The notes under the pieces are model-generated. The model was not told the origin of the DNA, did no database searches, and saw only the letters and a list, made by a program, of their open reading frames with translations. Shown one piece after another: positions 7,533-16,068 of a DNA stretch of 64,000 nucleotides (within the stretch, counting starts at the first letter, position 1; every line of letters starts with the position of its first letter). Source of the DNA: DATMER01 sp963741305 (GTDB lineage Bacteria; Acidobacteriota; Thermoanaerobaculia; Multivoradales; UBA5704); assembly GCA_963741305.1 (NCBI GenBank), contig CAVUHL010000003.1:2232001-2296000 (forward strand), read 5' to 3'. The position numbers were made by a program, and so were the translations under genes.

Positions 7533-8474
7533 CACCCCCTCGTTCCAGCCATCGCTCCCGGAGCCGCAAACCAGGCCGCAGACGCTCTCTCCCTCCCCCA
7601 CCCGCACCTTGCCGCTCAGCCAGGCGGCCACGGCTGCAGCTCCGGACAGCTCGGCCGCAATGCCCAACTCCAGCCAGAGCCAGCGCGCCGCCTCGCGCAT
7701 TTCGTCGTCTGTGACCAGGACGATCTCCTCGACCGTCTTCTGAATGATGCGCAGGTTTACCTCGGCACTCCTCCGCGGTGCCAGAGTGTTGGCCGCCGTG
7801 GTGATGCGCTCGAGCTCCACCACGGCGCCCGCCCGCAAGCTTTCGTAAAGGGTCGGAGCTCCCACCGGCTCGATTCCGATCACCCGCACGCTCGGAGCCA
7901 CCGCCTTGATGGCTGTAGCCACCCCCGAGATCAGTCCTCCGCCGCCGATCGCCACCAGAACCATGTCCGTCTCCGGAGCGTCCTCCAGGATCTCCAGACC
8001 GATCGTCCCCTGGCCCGCAATCACCGCCGGGTCCGCGAACGCATGGACATAGGTGAGGCCCTCACGCTCCGCCATCTGGCGAGCGGCCCGGTCGGCCTCG
8101 TCCCAGAGCGACCCTTCCCGCACGGTTTCCGCCCCCCAGTCCTCGAAGCGGGCGATCTTCGACTGAGGCACGTTCGAGGGGAGAAAAATCGTCGCCGAAA
8201 CTTTCGCCAACCAGCCGGCGTAAGCTACGCCTAGCCCATGGTTGCCGCCTGAGGCGGTCACGAGCCCTTTCCCCACCTGATCGGCTGGCAGCGACAGCAC
8301 CTTGTTGGTGGCTCCGCGCGCTTTGAAAGAGCCAGTGACCTGCAGCGACTCCAGCTTCAATGACAGTCGACCAGCAGGAGTGTCTTTGAGACCTAGGGCA
8401 CGGATCAACGGAGTGCGGCGGACATACGACCTGAGGCGCTCTCGAGCGGCCTGGATTTCGGCGAGATCGACCAT
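7527..8474 (-). CDS. PLP-dependent threonine/serine dehydratase family enzyme
   Basis: 315 residues, fold-type II PLP enzyme. The Schiff-base lysine is in VTGSFKARGA near residue 51; the substrate loop is TASGGNHGLGVAYAG, and the phosphate-binding glycine loop is IGGGGLISGVATA. The family deaminates threonine or serine to 2-oxo acids, or racemises serine. Length and lack of a C-terminal ACT domain argue for the catabolic, non-feedback form. Its stop codon lies inside a GTAGGGGCG palindrome. Upstream, between it and the XRE gene, are GGCGTAA/TTACGCC sites, so it may be part of the XRE-regulated set. Confidence 0.9.
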   Translation of the reverse strand: MVDLAEIQAARERLRSYVRRTPLIRALGLKDTPAGRLSLKLESLQVTGSFKARGATNKVLSLPADQVGKGLVTASGGNHGLGVAYAGWLAKVSATIFLPSNVPQSKIARFEDWGAETVREGSLWDEADRAARQMAEREGLTYVHAFADPAVIAGQGTIGLEILEDAPETDMVLVAIGGGGLISGVATAIKAVAPSVRVIGIEPVGAPTLYESLRAGAVVELERITTAANTLAPRRSAEVNLRIIQKTVEEIVLVTDDEMREAARWLWLELGIAAELSGAAAVAAWLSGKVRVGEGESVCGLVCGSGSDGWNEGVV

Positions 8475-8491
8475 GAAAGCATGCTATCAGG

Positions 8492-8545
8492 GGCGTAACT
8501 TTCGCCCCTGGTACGCTTGACTTACGCCCTTGTTACGCCTATGAT
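8492..8545 (+). promoter_or_regulatory. XRE-gene promoter with TTACGCC operators
   Basis: TTGACT (8517-8522) and TATGAT (8540-8545) with 17-bp spacing form a near-consensus promoter reading toward 8594. Two TTACGCC copies (8522-8528, 8533-8539; one helical turn apart) fill the spacer. A third in inverse orientation (GGCGTAA, 8492-8498) sits 18 bp from the dehydratase start codon. Occupancy would block the XRE promoter and might affect the divergent dehydratase promoter. Confidence 0.6.
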
Positions 8546-8593
8546 TCTTCCATGTTGGAGAGAATCGTACTCAACCCTCAGGAGATATGAGCC

Positions 8594-9061
8594 GTGGCCA
8601 CTACCGTTTTGAACGGCCTCGGCCAGGCGCTGCGCTGGCTCAGAGACCGACTCGGCAAAAAGCAGTACCAGGTGGCGGAAGCCGCCGGAATCACGAAGGG
8701 CATGCTCTCAGCGTACGAGACGGGCCGGCAACGGCCATCTCTGGAAACGCTGGAGAAGCTGCTTGGCACCCTCGGGTGCGACCTGCACGACCTTCACAAC
8801 GCGATCCAGATCGTGAACGGCCGGCCTGCCGCGATGAGGCCGGGGAGCCGCTTCGGCGATCCGGAAGGCGGAGGGGGCGAAAGGGACCGCGGGTTCCCGG
8901 ACTTGTACAGCGTGCTCGGGCAGAGCGATCCGCTTCCGCCGGAGCTGGAGCGCGCCTTCGGGCAGCTCCTGGATGGCTTCCACAAGCTGATCCGCTACAT
9001 GCACCGGGCGTTCGAGAATCGTTCAGGGGGTGACGAGAGCCCCGCTGGCGAAAGCTCGTAG
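8594..9061 (+). CDS. XRE-family helix-turn-helix regulator
   Basis: 155 residues, GTG start 9 nt after GGAG. The N-terminal HTH_3 domain is clear: LRDRLGKKQYQVAEAAGI, TKGMLSAYETGRQRPS, LETLEKLLGTLG. The C-terminal half (about residues 75-155) is low-complexity, then a helix; it has no enzyme or ligand domain I recognise. The promoter contains heptamers repeated upstream of the gene at 7004 and near the dehydratase start, so it probably represses itself and these two genes. A hairpin terminator follows 10 bp after the stop. Confidence 0.85.
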   Translation: MATTVLNGLGQALRWLRDRLGKKQYQVAEAAGITKGMLSAYETGRQRPSLETLEKLLGTLGCDLHDLHNAIQIVNGRPAAMRPGSRFGDPEGGGGERDRGFPDLYSVLGQSDPLPPELERAFGQLLDGFHKLIRYMHRAFENRSGGDESPAGESS

Positions 9062-9071
9062 TCAGAGAGCG

Positions 9072-9099
9072 AGCTGGCCTGAGTCGCTTCAGGCCAGCT
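9072..9099. terminator. bidirectional terminator hairpin
   Basis: An 11-bp perfect stem (9072-9082 with 9089-9099) with a 6-nt loop sits between convergent genes. The right arm contains the stop codon of the minus-strand aminotransferase-like gene (9089-9091). There is no strong T tract on either side. Confidence 0.6.
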
Positions 9100-10267
9100 T
9101 CGCTTGAAGGACTCGCGCCAACCTCTGCACTCCCTCCTCGATCCGGTGCGGCGGGTTGTTCCCGAAGCTCAAGCGCAAGGCGCGGTCGGCGTGGCCGCCT
9201 TCGCGGGTCGCGAAGACGGAGCCCGGCGTAAAAGCCACGTTTTCCATAGCCACGGCGTCCCGTAGCAGCTCGCTGGAGGTGATTCCTACCGGCAGCTCCA
9301 CCCAGACGCTGAGCCCGCTCGTCGGACGGCTCCAGCGCGCCTCCCGGGGGAAGTGCTCCTGCAAGGTGCGCAGCAGCGTGTCCCTCCGGCGGCGGTACGC
9401 GGCTCGGATCGTCTCCAGGTGCTCCGGGAGATACCCGGCCTCCAGAAAGGCCGAAATCGTGCGGTGGCTGAACGAGGGCACGTCCAGCTCTTCGGCGGCC
9501 GGCAGCAGGGCGAGGCGGGCGGGCGGATCGTCGGGAAGGACGATCCAGCCAGCACGCAGGGCCGGGGCGAGGAGCATGGAAAAAGAGCCGAGATAGATGG
9601 CCCAGCGGGCGTCGAGCGCGCGTAGCGGCGGCTCCGGGTGCCCGTCGTAGGACAGGAAGCCGTAGGTGTCGTCCTCGAGGATCGGCACCTCGTAGGCACG
9701 GGCCAGGTCGAGGAGCCGCAACCGCTTCTCCAGTCCCAGGCTCACGCCGAGAGGGTTGTGCCCCTCCGGGATCACGTAGAGGAAGACAGGCCGCGCGCCG
9801 GCCGCCAGGAGCGCCTCCACCTGGTCCAGGTCGATGCCCGTCTCGGGGTCCGTGGAGACCGAGAGGATCTCCGGGTCGAGGGGGAGAGCGGCGCGGATTT
9901 TCTCCGAGACGGTCTCTTCGAGCAGGATCTGGGAGCCGGGGTCGAGAAGCAACCTCCCCAGGAGGTCCAGGGCTCCCTCGACTCCCGTGGTGAGCACGAT
10001 CTGCTCCGGCCGGCAGCGGACTCCGCGCATGGCCATCAGCTCGACGATCTGGCCCTTGAGCGGCTGGAAGGGAGTGCCGAGCTCCGGAAGGCCTGGGTCG
10101 GCGAGCAGGCGCGCCGAAGCCTGGGCCACTGCGCTCATCGGGAACAGCTCGGCCGCCGGCAGGTCGGCAGCCAGCGAAAGCACCCCGGGGAACTCGAGAA
10201 GCTCCTTGAGCTCGGTTGGGACCAGGCTCGTCCGGGACGCGGGACTGTCTTGAAGAGCGTTGATCAT
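9089..10267 (-). CDS. class I/II aminotransferase-fold protein lacking the PLP lysine
   Basis: About 392 residues, similar to 2-aminoadipate/MocR-type class I aminotransferases. The family pattern is intact in most places: TTGVEGALDLLGRLLLDPG, EDDTYGFLSYDG with the PLP-ring aspartate, and a C-terminal RLSFGNNPPHRIEEGV with the carboxylate-binding arginine. The lysine motif, normally SFSK, reads LGSFSMLLAPALRAGW, so methionine replaces the Schiff-base lysine (ATG where AAG is expected). YVIPEGHNPLG also has His instead of the usual Gln. It may be a pseudoenzyme or binding protein, or the base may be a sequencing error. Start chosen at the ATG behind AAGGA; 10300 is an alternative. Confidence 0.8.
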   Translation of the reverse strand: MINALQDSPASRTSLVPTELKELLEFPGVLSLAADLPAAELFPMSAVAQASARLLADPGLPELGTPFQPLKGQIVELMAMRGVRCRPEQIVLTTGVEGALDLLGRLLLDPGSQILLEETVSEKIRAALPLDPEILSVSTDPETGIDLDQVEALLAAGARPVFLYVIPEGHNPLGVSLGLEKRLRLLDLARAYEVPILEDDTYGFLSYDGHPEPPLRALDARWAIYLGSFSMLLAPALRAGWIVLPDDPPARLALLPAAEELDVPSFSHRTISAFLEAGYLPEHLETIRAAYRRRRDTLLRTLQEHFPREARWSRPTSGLSVWVELPVGITSSELLRDAVAMENVAFTPGSVFATREGGHADRALRLSFGNNPPHRIEEGVQRLARVLQAKLA

Positions 10268-10403
10268 CTCGTCCTTCGGTTCTTTCTCCGGACCGCGCAT
10301 CGTAGCTAGGGGTTCCCTACCTCATATGGTACGGCCAGCCGGCTTACGCGAGCCAGTCTGGCCAAATCTACGTCAATCAGTCCTAAACCCGCCGAAATGC
10401 GGG

Positions 10404-10438
10404 GCACTTTGCATCGCAAAGTGCTCTTCGTCTAGAAT
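10404..10438 (+). promoter_or_regulatory. hairpin and possible promoter ahead of the isoprenoid operon
   Basis: GCACTTTGC (10404-10412) pairs with GCAAAGTGC (10416-10424) around three bases. It overlaps a possible -35 TTGCAT (10409-10414), which stands 18 bp from a good -10 TAGAAT (10433-10438). Transcription from here would give a leader of about 115 nt before the prenyl synthase. The region 10268-10560 contains no other gene that I can support. Confidence 0.35.
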
Positions 10439-10560
10439 ACCCCTCGAAGCTCACGCCCGGGAACTTTCCCCGAGGGCAATTCGGTTATGCTCTGCGGGCC
10501 AAAAACTGGAAGGTACCGGGTCCAATCCAAGCACGAGGCGAAAGAGAGCGAACTCCAGGA

Positions 10561-11685
10561 ATGGGATTGTCCACGGCGGCCTCCAAGGCGCAATCGGTTC
10601 CGGAAGGCTTCCCCGCCCTCCTAGAGGGGTTTCGGGAGAGGCTCGACCGCGAGCTGCACGCCTGGCTGGAGGCCAAGCGGCGCGCGGCGGCCGAGGCCGG
10701 CTCGCCCGAAATGCTCGAGCTGATCGACGGCGTCGGCCAGCTCATGGTCCATGGCGGCAAGCGTGTGCGCCCGGCCCTTGTCTATCACGCCTACCGTGCC
10801 TGTGGCGGCACTACCGACAACGAAGTGCTTCCTCTCGCCCTGGCCACCGAGCTCCTGCACACCTATCTCCTGATCCACGACGACATCATGGACCACGCCG
10901 AGGTCCGGCGCGGCCAGCCGGCGGCGCACGTGCGCTTCCGCAACGCCCACCGGCAGCGCGGCTTCCAAGGCGACGCCCGCGACTTCGGGCTCTCCGTCGC
11001 GATCCTGCTCGGGGACCTCTCCCACACCTGGGCGGTCGAGCTGGCCTCCTGCACGGCAGCTGGCAGGCCTGAGCTCGCCCGCTGCTTCGCGGCCATGAGC
11101 GAGGAGGTCATCGGCGGTCAGTACCTGGAGTTGTTGGTGGCCCAGCGCCGTGGCACTCCGGAAGAAGGCTCGGCGCTCGAAGAGGAGCTGACCCGGGTGC
11201 TGCGCCTCAAGTCCGGGCGCTACACGGCCGAGCGGCCGGTACAGCTGGGCGCGATCCTGGCCGGCGCCGCACCCGAAATCATCGCCGGGCTGGCACTTTA
11301 CGGCGCGGCCGTGGGCGAGGCCTTCCAGCTCCAGGACGACCTGCTGGGCATGTTCGGCAAGGCCGAGACCGTGGGCAAGCCCGTGGGCGACGACCTGCGC
11401 GAGGGCAAGTTCACCTTTCTGATCCATCACGCCCTGGCCGCGGCCACGCCGGAGCAGCGCGAGGCCCTCGAAGTGGCTCTGGGGGATCCCGGCGTCACGG
11501 CCGACGAGGTCGCCCGGGTGCAGGGCATCCTCGAAGAGACCGGAGCGCGCGCCCGGGTCGAGGCCATGATCCAGGAGCGGCTCCGCACCGCTCGCCAGGC
11601 CCTGGAAGGCCTCGGCGAGCTGCGGCAGGAAGGCCGCCTCTTTCTCGAAGGGCTCCTGGACTACCTCTGGGAGCGAGAGCTGTGA
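10561..11685 (+). CDS. trans-polyprenyl diphosphate synthase (farnesyl/geranylgeranyl type)
   Basis: 374 residues, all-helical isoprenyl synthase. It condenses isopentenyl diphosphate with an allylic diphosphate. The first aspartate-rich motif is LIHDDIMDHAEVRRG, the second QLQDDLLGMFGKAETVGKP followed by DDLREGKFTFL; GGKRVRPAL supplies the diphosphate-binding lysine and arginine. The DDLLG form of the second motif is common in geranylgeranyl synthases of other bacteria, but product chain length is not safely predictable. First gene of a six-gene operon; the next gene overlaps by 4 bp. AGGA is immediately before the ATG, so the exact start is a little uncertain. Confidence 0.92.
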   Translation: MGLSTAASKAQSVPEGFPALLEGFRERLDRELHAWLEAKRRAAAEAGSPEMLELIDGVGQLMVHGGKRVRPALVYHAYRACGGTTDNEVLPLALATELLHTYLLIHDDIMDHAEVRRGQPAAHVRFRNAHRQRGFQGDARDFGLSVAILLGDLSHTWAVELASCTAAGRPELARCFAAMSEEVIGGQYLELLVAQRRGTPEEGSALEEELTRVLRLKSGRYTAERPVQLGAILAGAAPEIIAGLALYGAAVGEAFQLQDDLLGMFGKAETVGKPVGDDLREGKFTFLIHHALAAATPEQREALEVALGDPGVTADEVARVQGILEETGARARVEAMIQERLRTARQALEGLGELRQEGRLFLEGLLDYLWEREL

Positions 11686-12701
11686 GTGTCGTGGCTGAAC
11701 TACGCGATCGGAAGGCCGAACACATCCGCCTGGCCCTCGACTCCCGCATGCAGCTCGGCGAGAGCTGGTGGGACGAGTACCGCTTCGGCCACTCGGCACT
11801 GCCCGAGATCGACATGGCCGAGGTCGACACCTCGGTCGAGTTCCTGGGCCGGCGCCTCTCCGCTCCCCTGCTCATCTCCTGCATGACCGGCGGCACCGAG
11901 ATGGCCGGCCGGATCAACCGCAACCTGGCCGCGGCAGCCGAGGCCACGGGCGTCGCCGTGGGGGTCGGCTCCCAGCGCAAAGCTTTGGAAGACCCTGAGA
12001 AAGCTGATACTTTCCGTGTCCGCGAGGCCGCTCCAACAGCCCCACTCCTGGCCAACCTTGGCGCCGTGCAGCTCAACTACGGCATGGGCGTCGCCGAGTG
12101 CCGGCAGGCGGTCGAGATGATCGGGGCGGACGCGCTCGTGCTCCACCTCAACCCGTTGCAGGAGGCGCTCCAGCCCGAGGGGCAGTGCGACTTCTCCGGG
12201 CTGCTGCCGAAGATCGCCGAGGTGGTGCGCGAAGTCGGCGTGCCGGTCGTGGCCAAGGAGGTCGGCAGCGGGCTCTCGGAAAGCGTGGCCCGCGCCCTGG
12301 CCGGCGTGGGGGTCCGCATCCTGGACACCGCGGGCACGGGCGGCACGAGTTGGGCGCGCATCGAGGCGGCCCGCTCCGGCGAGACCGACCTCGGCGAGCT
12401 GTTCGCCGGTTGGGGCATCCCGACGCCGCTGTCGATCCAGGAAGTCCGGCGGGTCGAGGGCGTGACGGTGATCGCCAGCGGCGGCCTGCGCAACGGCCTC
12501 GACCTGGCCAAGGCCCTTGCCCTTGGCGCCGACCTGGGCGGCATGGCGTACCCGTTCCTCGCCGCGGCCACCGAGTCGCCCGAGCAGGTGGCCGATAAAG
12601 TGCTGCGTATCGTCCGAGAGCTCAAGATCTGCATGTTCTGCCTGGGTATTAAAACGATCTCGGGGCTTCGAACCGTCGAGCTTCGAAAAGGGTCCATCTG
12701 A
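11682..12701 (+). CDS. fni: type II isopentenyl-diphosphate delta-isomerase
   Basis: 339 residues, GTG start overlapping the previous stop. FMN- and NADPH-dependent TIM-barrel enzyme that interconverts IPP and DMAPP. Signatures are the N-terminal RKAEHIRLAL; LISCMTGGTEMAGRIN; VGSQRKAL; the Q in HLNPLQEALQPEGQ; VAKEVGSGLS; LDTAGTGGTSWARIE; and IASGGLRNGLDLAKALALGA for flavin phosphate binding. It gives the operon both five-carbon building blocks. It overlaps the HMG-CoA reductase gene by one base (TGATG). Confidence 0.95.
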   Translation: MSVVAELRDRKAEHIRLALDSRMQLGESWWDEYRFGHSALPEIDMAEVDTSVEFLGRRLSAPLLISCMTGGTEMAGRINRNLAAAAEATGVAVGVGSQRKALEDPEKADTFRVREAAPTAPLLANLGAVQLNYGMGVAECRQAVEMIGADALVLHLNPLQEALQPEGQCDFSGLLPKIAEVVREVGVPVVAKEVGSGLSESVARALAGVGVRILDTAGTGGTSWARIEAARSGETDLGELFAGWGIPTPLSIQEVRRVEGVTVIASGGLRNGLDLAKALALGADLGGMAYPFLAAATESPEQVADKVLRIVRELKICMFCLGIKTISGLRTVELRKGSI

Positions 12702-13972
12702 TGAGCAACCCGATCCAACTGCCGACTTCGCGGCGCGAAGAGCTGGTCCGTTCCCTGGTGCGCCGGGAGATGCGCTTCCACGAGCTTCCCAAAGACCTCC
12801 CTGCCGAAGAGGCGGCGGAGATCCGGCGGCGCGCCCTGGAGCGCATGACCGACACGGCGCTCGACAACATCGCGCACCACTCGCTCGACGTGCAGCGGGC
12901 CTCCAAGCGCAATTGCGAGAACTTCTTCGGCGTGGCCCAGATCCCCATGGGCGTCGTGGGCCCGCTGCGGGTGCGCGGACGCTGCGCCGACGGCGACTTC
13001 TGGGTGCCCCTCGCCACCACCGAGGCGGCCCTGGTGGCGAGCACCAACCGCGGCTGCACGGCCCTTACCCAGGCCGGTGGCGCGGTCGTCCGCATCGAGG
13101 ACGTGGGCATGACCCGCGCGCCCGTGTTCCGCACCTCGGGCATCGTGCAGACCCAGTGGTTCCTGCAATGGATCAAGGATCACGATGCGGAGATCCGCAA
13201 GATCACCGAGAACACCAGCAACCACCTGAAGCTCCTGGAAGTCCGCCCGTACACCTTCGGCACCACGGTCTTCCTCCGCTTCCGCTTCGACTCGGGCGAC
13301 GCCATGGGCATGAACATGGCCACGATCGCCTGCGACCGCGCGGTCAACGACCTCATCGAGCCCGAGACCGGCGTGCCCTGCGTAGCCCTGTCGGGCAACT
13401 ACTGCGTGGACAAGAAGCCGGCTGCGATCAACTTTCAGGAGGGGCGCGGCAAGCGCATCTACGCGGAGGCCCTGCTCGAGGCCCCGATCCTCCACCACCA
13501 GCTCAAGACCAACGCCCGCGACCTGGTGGAGGTCCAGTACCGCAAGAACCTGCTGGGCTCCATCGCCGCCGGCTCGATGGGCTTCAACGCCCATTACGCC
13601 AACGTGCTCGCGGCCTTCTTCATCGCCACGGGCCAGGACCCGGCGCACGTGGTCGAGGGCTCCATGGGCGTGACCTGCATCGAGGCGCGGGGGCCGGACT
13701 CGGTCTTCGCCTCGATCTACATGCCCGACGTACCGCTCGGCGCCGTGGGCGGCGGCACCTCCCTGGAGACACAGCGCGAGGCGCTCGCCATGCTCGGCGT
13801 CTCCCCCGACCCGGACCGCCGAGGCGAGGCCGTCACCCGCCTCGCCGAGATCCTCGGCGCGGTCGTGCTCGCCGGCGAGCTGTCGCTGATGGCAGCCTTC
13901 ACCTCGCAGGATCTGGCGCGCGCCCATGAGAAGCTCGGGCGCGGCGAGGTCCCCGGCCGAACGCTCCCCTAG
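12701..13972 (+). CDS. class I-type HMG-CoA reductase
   Basis: 423 residues. It reduces HMG-CoA to mevalonate, the committed step. The signature ENFFGVAQIPMGVVGPL is near residue 70; the catalytic glutamate is in ATTEAALVASTNRG, the lysine in DKKPAAINFQEG, the aspartate in SGDAMGMNMATIACD, and a histidine in the C-terminal LARAHEKLGR. The sequence style (NADPH-type DAMGMNM, catalytic part only, no membrane anchor) resembles the soluble archaeal and bacterial class I enzymes. It lies between the isomerase and mevalonate kinase genes. No HMG-CoA synthase or thiolase gene is in the window. Confidence 0.95.
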   Translation: MSNPIQLPTSRREELVRSLVRREMRFHELPKDLPAEEAAEIRRRALERMTDTALDNIAHHSLDVQRASKRNCENFFGVAQIPMGVVGPLRVRGRCADGDFWVPLATTEAALVASTNRGCTALTQAGGAVVRIEDVGMTRAPVFRTSGIVQTQWFLQWIKDHDAEIRKITENTSNHLKLLEVRPYTFGTTVFLRFRFDSGDAMGMNMATIACDRAVNDLIEPETGVPCVALSGNYCVDKKPAAINFQEGRGKRIYAEALLEAPILHHQLKTNARDLVEVQYRKNLLGSIAAGSMGFNAHYANVLAAFFIATGQDPAHVVEGSMGVTCIEARGPDSVFASIYMPDVPLGAVGGGTSLETQREALAMLGVSPDPDRRGEAVTRLAEILGAVVLAGELSLMAAFTSQDLARAHEKLGRGEVPGRTLP

Positions 13973-13975
13973 ACA

Positions 13976-15055
13976 GTGAGGCCCCTCACCGTCTCGGCCC
14001 CCGGCAAGCTGATCCTGATGGGGGAGCACGCGGTGGTCTACGGCCGCCCCGCCCTGGTGGCGGCCATCGACCTCCGTCTTAGGGTGCGGCTCTCCCGTGC
14101 GGATTCCAACCATGTGGTTTTAGACCTGCCCGCCCTCGACCATTCGGAGCACCTCTCCTGGGAGGAAATCCGCGCCTATGCCGCGGCAGCCCGTGAGCGC
14201 TGGGGCGAGTACGCTCTACATTCCAGCTCCGCCAGTTTCCAGGAAATGCGCGGCGAAGACCCAGCACATGTGGTCAAGGCCGCCCTCGGCGAAGCGGTCG
14301 GGCTGCTGGGTGAGCCCAACGAGGGACTGAGCCTGCGCGTCGATTCCGACCTCCCCGTCGGCTCCGGCTTCGGCAGCTCCGCGGCCACGGCCGTGGCCGT
14401 CCTCGCCGGGATGTTTGCCTGGCGCCGGACGCCCATCGACCTCGGCCAGGTCGAGCGCCTGGCCCTGGAAGTCGAGCGCCGGCAGCACGGGCATCCGTCG
14501 GGGGTGGATGGCGCCACGATCCTGCGCGGCGGCGTGCTCTGGGCCCGGAAACAGCCTTCCGGCAGTCTGGAAACCGAGCCGGTGCATGCCCGCTCTCCCC
14601 TGCTCGCCCGGCTCCGGGTCTACGATACCGGGGTGCCGTCCGAGGCCACGGGAGCGGTGGTCGCGGCCGTGCGCGGGCGGCGCGAGGAGGACCCGGGCCG
14701 GATCGAAGCGGTCCTGGACCGGATCGAGGCCGCGACGGTCGCATTCCGTGCCCTGCTGGAGCGGGAGGAGGAGGACCGGGACCGCGCTTTGCATCTCATT
14801 CGCCAGGCGCAAGCTTGCCTGGAAGAGCTTGGGGTCGTTCCCGGGGAGGTTTGCTCCGCGGTCCGTCAGATCGAGGTGGTGGGTGGCGCGGCCAAGGTTT
14901 CCGGCGCGGGATCGCTCGCCGGGCCGGGAGCCGGGTCGCTTCTGGTTTATCATCCCGACCCCGAGAGGCTGCGCGACTGCGCCATGTTGAAGGATTTCCC
15001 TTTTTACGCCGTTCACCTCGGAGCCCCCGGGTTCCGCGAGGAGACTGCTGGATGA
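13976..15055 (+). CDS. mevalonate kinase
   Basis: 359 residues, GTG start 3 bp after the reductase stop. GHMP-family kinase that phosphorylates mevalonate at C5. APGKLILMGEHAVVYGRPAL is the classic mevalonate kinase N-terminus, PVGSGFGSSAATAVAVLAG is the ATP loop, GHPSGVDGATILRGG contains the catalytic aspartate region, and KVSGAGSLAGPGAGSLLVY is the C-terminal GHMP motif. The start is set by this conserved N-terminus. It overlaps the decarboxylase by 4 bp. Confidence 0.93.
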   Translation: MRPLTVSAPGKLILMGEHAVVYGRPALVAAIDLRLRVRLSRADSNHVVLDLPALDHSEHLSWEEIRAYAAAARERWGEYALHSSSASFQEMRGEDPAHVVKAALGEAVGLLGEPNEGLSLRVDSDLPVGSGFGSSAATAVAVLAGMFAWRRTPIDLGQVERLALEVERRQHGHPSGVDGATILRGGVLWARKQPSGSLETEPVHARSPLLARLRVYDTGVPSEATGAVVAAVRGRREEDPGRIEAVLDRIEAATVAFRALLEREEEDRDRALHLIRQAQACLEELGVVPGEVCSAVRQIEVVGGAAKVSGAGSLAGPGAGSLLVYHPDPERLRDCAMLKDFPFYAVHLGAPGFREETAG

Positions 15056-16068
15056 GCAAGACCACCGTCGCCGCTCCGGCCAATATCGCGTTCATCAAGT
15101 ACTGGGGAGCCCGGGACTTGGAGCGGGCGCTGCCGATGAACCCGTCCATTTCCATGACGCTCGACCACTGCGTGACCCGGTGCACCGTGGAGATCCTGGA
15201 CGGTGGGCACGACGAGGTCTGGCTGAGCGAGCCTGACGGCGGGTTCGGCTCGCCCGACGCGGAATTCACCCGGCGCGTGGTGGAACAGCTCGACCGGGTC
15301 CGGCAGTGGGCCGGCCGCGAAGAGCCGTTCCGGGTGGCTACGCGCAACACCTTCCCGAGCGCAGCCGGGCTGGCCTCCTCGGCCTCGGGCTTCGCGGCCC
15401 TGACGCTGGCCGCGGTGGGCGCTCTCGGCCGCAAGGACGCACCGGCCAAGGACCTGTCGCAGCTCGCGCGGCGCAGCGGCTCGGGCTCGGCCGCCCGCTC
15501 GGTGCTGGGCGGCTACGTGGAATGGCCCGACCCGGGAGCGTCCGCCGGCATCGACGACGAGCCGAGCTACGCCATCCAACTCGCCGACGCCTCCCATTGG
15601 GACCTGCGTGACGTGATCGCGGTGGTCGAGATCGGCCCCAAGGTGGTCTCCTCCCGGGACGGCCACCGCCTCGCCCACACCAGCCCCTACTACACCAAGC
15701 GCCTGGAGCTTCTGCCCGAGCGCCTGCAGAAGGTCCGCCGCGCCATCGAGACCCGCGACTTCGAGCTCCTCGGACCGGTCCTGGAGGAAGAGTCGACCGA
15801 CCTCCACATGATCGCCATGACGTCGCAGCCGCCGATCTTCTACTGGAGCCCCGGCACGGTAGCGGTGCTGCGCGCCGTCCGCGAGCTGCGCCAGGAAGGG
15901 CTCTTGGCCTGGGCCACCCTGGATGCCGGCGCCAACGTCCACGTGATCTGCGATCCCGAATCGGAGGACGAGGTGGCCGATCGCCTGGAAGACCTCCCCG
16001 CTGTCGGCTTCGTGATCCGCGATGGCGTCGGTGAGGGTCCGGAGCACGAAACGACGCACCTGTTCTGA
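15052..16068 (+). CDS. (di)phosphomevalonate decarboxylase
   Basis: 338 residues from the ATG overlapping the kinase stop; the longer upstream frame is not credible. GHMP decarboxylase: APANIAFIKYWGARD, PMNPSISMTLD, and the ATP loop TFPSAAGLASSASGFAAL are diagnostic. Canonical enzymes act on diphosphomevalonate and carry DAGPN near the C-terminus; here it reads LDAGANVHVI. There is no phosphomevalonate kinase in the operon and the next gene is isopentenyl phosphate kinase. The likelier substrate is therefore mevalonate 5-phosphate, giving isopentenyl phosphate, as described for haloarchaea and Roseiflexus. The substrate assignment is inference from context. Confidence 0.88.
   Translation: MSKTTVAAPANIAFIKYWGARDLERALPMNPSISMTLDHCVTRCTVEILDGGHDEVWLSEPDGGFGSPDAEFTRRVVEQLDRVRQWAGREEPFRVATRNTFPSAAGLASSASGFAALTLAAVGALGRKDAPAKDLSQLARRSGSGSAARSVLGGYVEWPDPGASAGIDDEPSYAIQLADASHWDLRDVIAVVEIGPKVVSSRDGHRLAHTSPYYTKRLELLPERLQKVRRAIETRDFELLGPVLEEESTDLHMIAMTSQPPIFYWSPGTVAVLRAVRELRQEGLLAWATLDAGANVHVICDPESEDEVADRLEDLPAVGFVIRDGVGEGPEHETTHLF

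Noticed and set aside
12077..14113. A 678-codon open frame on the minus strand
   Set aside because: Antisense to the IDI, HMG-CoA reductase and mevalonate kinase genes, which carry complete motifs; its residue composition (His/Gly/Arg rich) is that of a shadow frame.
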